This document shows, piece after piece, positions 62,367 to 64,000 of a DNA stretch of 64,000 bases (the stretch's first letter is position 1; each line of letters starts with the position of its first letter). The stretch covers positions 1 through 64,000 of the forward strand of contig NZ_NOIT01000002.1 of NCBI RefSeq assembly GCF_004136555.1. The letters run 5' to 3'. Position numbers and translations under genes: made by a program. The notes under the pieces are model-generated. The model was not told the origin of the DNA. It ran no database searches and was given only the letters and a program-made list of their open reading frames with translations. This DNA comes from Kocuria carniphila (GTDB taxonomy: Bacteria; Actinomycetota; Actinomycetes; Actinomycetales; Micrococcaceae).

Positions 62367-62370
62367 ATCC

Positions 62371-62676
62371 ATGGCAAAGAAGTCCAAGATCGCCAAGAAC
62401 GAGCAGCGCAAGGTCATCGTCGAGCGCTACGCCGCTAAGCGCGCAGAGCTGAAGAAGACTCTCGTGGATGAGAACGCAACCCCGGAGGCTCGCGAAGAGG
62501 CTCGCCTGGGTCTGCAGAAGCTCCCCCGCGATGCTTCTCCCATCCGCGTTCGTAACCGTGACCAGATCGATGGCCGTCCCCGCGGTACTTTCCAGCGATT
62601 CGGAATCTCCCGTGTTCGCTTCCGCGAGATGGCTCACCGCGGCGAATTGCCGGGTATCTCCAAGTCGAGCTGGTAA
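62371..62676 (+). CDS. rpsN: Ribosomal protein uS14 (long, zinc-free)
   Basis: 101 residues, the long S14 type. The conserved C-terminal [33 protein letters not shown] lacks the CxxC...CxxC zinc knuckle of short S14. It is 4 nt after rpmG and forms the end of the three-gene ribosomal operon. A zinc-type S14 would be expected in the spc operon elsewhere. Confidence 0.96.
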   Translation: MAKKSKIAKNEQRKVIVERYAAKRAELKKTLVDENATPEAREEARLGLQKLPRDASPIRVRNRDQIDGRPRGTFQRFGISRVRFREMAHRGELPGISKSSW

Positions 62677-62754
62677 TTTCTCACTCGGAAGCACTGGGCG
62701 CGTATGCTCCCTATTTCCATAGAGAACGCCAATTAAGTCCAGGAGGACAAGCAC

Positions 62755-63039
62755 ATGGCTAAGAACCGCAGCGAACTCGTTGCCGAGGTTGCCGAGAAAG
62801 CCGGCACCACTCAGGCCGCCGTCAACGGCGTCCTGGATGCAATGTTCCAGGTCTTCGAGAGCTCCGTTTCCAACGGCGAGAAGATCACCATCCCGGGTTG
62901 GATGTCCGTTGAGCGCACCGACCGTGCCGCTCGCCAGGGCCGCAACCCGCAGACCGGTGAGACCATTCAGATTCCGGCCGGCCACGGCGTCAAGCTGACC
63001 GCCGGCTCCAAGCTGAAGGCTGCTGTTTCCTCCAAGTGA
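62755..63039 (+). CDS. hup: DNA-binding protein HU
   Basis: 94 residues with an AGGAGG ribosome site. HU fold: MAKNRSELVAEVAEKAGTTQAAVNGVLDAMF, the VEI-like dimer core and the DNA-binding arm RAARQGRNPQTGETIQIPAGHGVKLTAGSKLK. A nucleoid-associated protein without the long Lys-rich tail of mycobacterial HU. It lies 78 nt after rpsN, perhaps with its own promoter, and ends at a hairpin. Confidence 0.97.
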   Translation: MAKNRSELVAEVAEKAGTTQAAVNGVLDAMFQVFESSVSNGEKITIPGWMSVERTDRAARQGRNPQTGETIQIPAGHGVKLTAGSKLKAAVSSK

Positions 63040-63074
63040 GGTAAGCCTGCGCGGGCGTCATGCTCGTGTTAGTT

Positions 63075-63111
63075 CAAGGGACCGTCCACGTTTTTCGTGG
63101 GCGGTCCCTTG
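63075..63111 (+). terminator. Terminator of hup
   Basis: CAAGGGACCG-T-CCACG pairs with CGTGG-G-CGGTCCCTTG over a T5 loop. Confidence 0.85.
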
Positions 63112-63195
63112 TTCGTCTCCGAGTTCGTGGATTCCCCAGCGGTCGCGCATAATGGAGGGGAATTCATTGGCTGATCAGATCCCCGGAGGTGTGCG

Positions 63196-63813
63196 GTGTC
63201 TTCGCGTGCGCGCCGTCTTGCCCGGGGCTGGGCCGCGTCGCTGATCGCCACGAGCCTGGGCGCCGCGTCTCACGCCGCCGTTGACGGCACGTGGCCTCCG
63301 GTCATCCTGATTCTCCTGTCCGCCGCGCTGGCCTCCCCCGTGTGCATGCTGCTCGCGGGTCGCGTGCTGTCCCGCGTGAGCGTTGCCGCGGCCGTCGTGG
63401 CAAGCCAAGGACTTCTCCACGGACTCTTCGCCCAATCCGGGCACGGCGTGACTGCCGTTGACCACACGCATCACGTCACGGGCGCGGTTGCCGAGGGCAC
63501 CCCGCAGCTCGTGGTGTCCCTGGCGCCGGATCTGGCGCACCACGGCGCGGGGATGCTCGCCGCACACGTGATTGCCGCGGCCGCCACGTATGCCCTGTTA
63601 CGCCACGGTGAGGTTGCCGCGGTGCGGCTGCTCGACGCCGTGTCGTTGCGCGTGCTCGCATTGGTGAGCGTTCCCGTGCTGCCCGTGATTCGCGCGGTGC
63701 CGCGGCGAATCGCGTGGACTTCTCCCCGTGCCCTCACGGATCAATTGCTGCTGCCGGTCGTGCACGGCTTCAGGGGGCCTCCCGCGCGCGGGACGGCCCC
63801 GGCTTTCGCCTAG
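63196..63813 (+). CDS. Hypothetical His-containing membrane protein
   Basis: 205 residues from GTG 63196 (GGAGG ribosome site 6 nt away). About five hydrophobic segments (near 14-30, 34-55, 58-80, 118-135 and 148-168). The loop between segments 3 and 4 holds HGVTAVDHTHHVTG and a nearby DLAHHGAG, which could bind metal. Similar small membrane proteins occur beside copper-handling genes in Micrococcales, but that link is not shown here. Confidence 0.75.
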   Translation: MSSRARRLARGWAASLIATSLGAASHAAVDGTWPPVILILLSAALASPVCMLLAGRVLSRVSVAAAVVASQGLLHGLFAQSGHGVTAVDHTHHVTGAVAEGTPQLVVSLAPDLAHHGAGMLAAHVIAAAATYALLRHGEVAAVRLLDAVSLRVLALVSVPVLPVIRAVPRRIAWTSPRALTDQLLLPVVHGFRGPPARGTAPAFA

Positions 63814-63933
63814 TTCTTCAGCGTCGATCATTGGCGCTGCGGCGGGACCGGGAGTGCCGTCTCGGCCACTCTTCACATTCCGCTTCTTGCCGCCTCCCGC
63901 GGCACCAATGCGTCCGAGACGCAGGAGAATTCC

Positions 63934-64000
63934 ATGCACACTTTTGATGCCTCAACCCCAGTTCCCGCCGCGCCCTCAGCACGGACGACGCCGCCTCGCG
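63934..64000 (+). CDS. Start of a gene cut by the window end (or spurious)
   Basis: An ATG with CAGGAG ribosome site begins an open frame of 22 codons (MHTFDASTPVPAAPSARTTPPR) to the window edge. The last 20 nt contain the GACGACGCCGC 11-mer common in terminators here, so this may instead be non-coding. Confidence 0.4.
   Translation, partial: MHTFDASTPVPAAPSARTTPPR

Noticed and set aside
1-64000. CRISPR arrays, insertion sequences, rRNA operons, toxin-antitoxin pairs
   Set aside because: No regularly spaced repeats, no transposase motifs, no rRNA-like sequence and no typical small toxin-antitoxin pair were recognised.

Overview
The window is a 64 kb chromosomal segment of a high-GC Gram-positive bacterium (Actinomycetota). 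Frequent GTG and TTG starts, GTP-dependent PEP carboxykinase, an Ltp-type surface lipoprotein, FCD-extended BenC, many leaderless genes and zinc-free L28/L33/S14 paralogs fit Micrococcales, perhaps Micrococcaceae. The genus cannot be fixed from the sequence alone. No rRNA, insertion sequence, integrase, prophage structural gene or CRISPR array was seen. One tRNA (Arg-ACG) is present.

Layout. 0-3.5 kb: leftward operon of an ABC ATPase, an FtsX/MacB permease, a membrane protein and tadA. 3.6-8 kb: upp, a winged-helix regulator, a SixA-like phosphatase, an AHSA1 protein, a secreted HNH/Excalibur nuclease and tRNA-Arg. 8-12.6 kb: pckG, an orphan two-domain ABC ATPase with a degraded second site, and a roadblock protein. 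12.8-17.4 kb: nsrR-hmp (nitric oxide defence) and the divergent mannose genes manB/manA. 17.4-25.8 kb: a tetR operon, a coupled pair of SnoaL-like genes, acylphosphatase, a pyruvate-kinase-like protein, a glycine-rich protein, a glycerophosphodiesterase and an Ltp lipoprotein. 25.9-35.6 kb: purB, a WXG100-like/lipase gene pair, an aminotransferase with a branched-chain 2-oxoacid dehydrogenase operon (E1 alpha, E1 beta, E2), and tag. 35.8-44.2 kb: a three-gene two-component locus, a membrane protein, two acyl-CoA synthetases and a flavin reductase.

44.3-53.4 kb holds the benzoate/catechol (ortho-cleavage) region: catR-catB-catC rightward, then a large LuxR-type regulator, benD, benC and benB leftward. 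The expected next parts, benA and a divergently transcribed catA, are disrupted. benA is absent and only the C-terminal catalytic part of catA survives, abutting the upstream side of benB. The simplest reading is one deletion that removed benA, the divergent promoters and the 5' part of catA. The strain would then lack the oxygenase alpha subunit and a complete catechol dioxygenase at this locus.

53.8-64 kb: a MarR regulator, a membrane protein, a glutathionyl-hydroquinone-reductase-like protein behind a palindromic operator candidate, a CitE-like lyase, a HAD phosphatase, a luciferase-like oxidoreductase, malQ, an iron-box/hairpin element with no evident gene, rpmB-rpmG-rpsN, hup, a His-rich membrane protein and a start codon running off the window.

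Two window-wide patterns stand out. At least eight genes have a TANNNT box only 6-8 nt before the start codon (leaderless mRNA). An 11-mer, GACGACGCCGC, recurs mostly in intergenic or terminator DNA.
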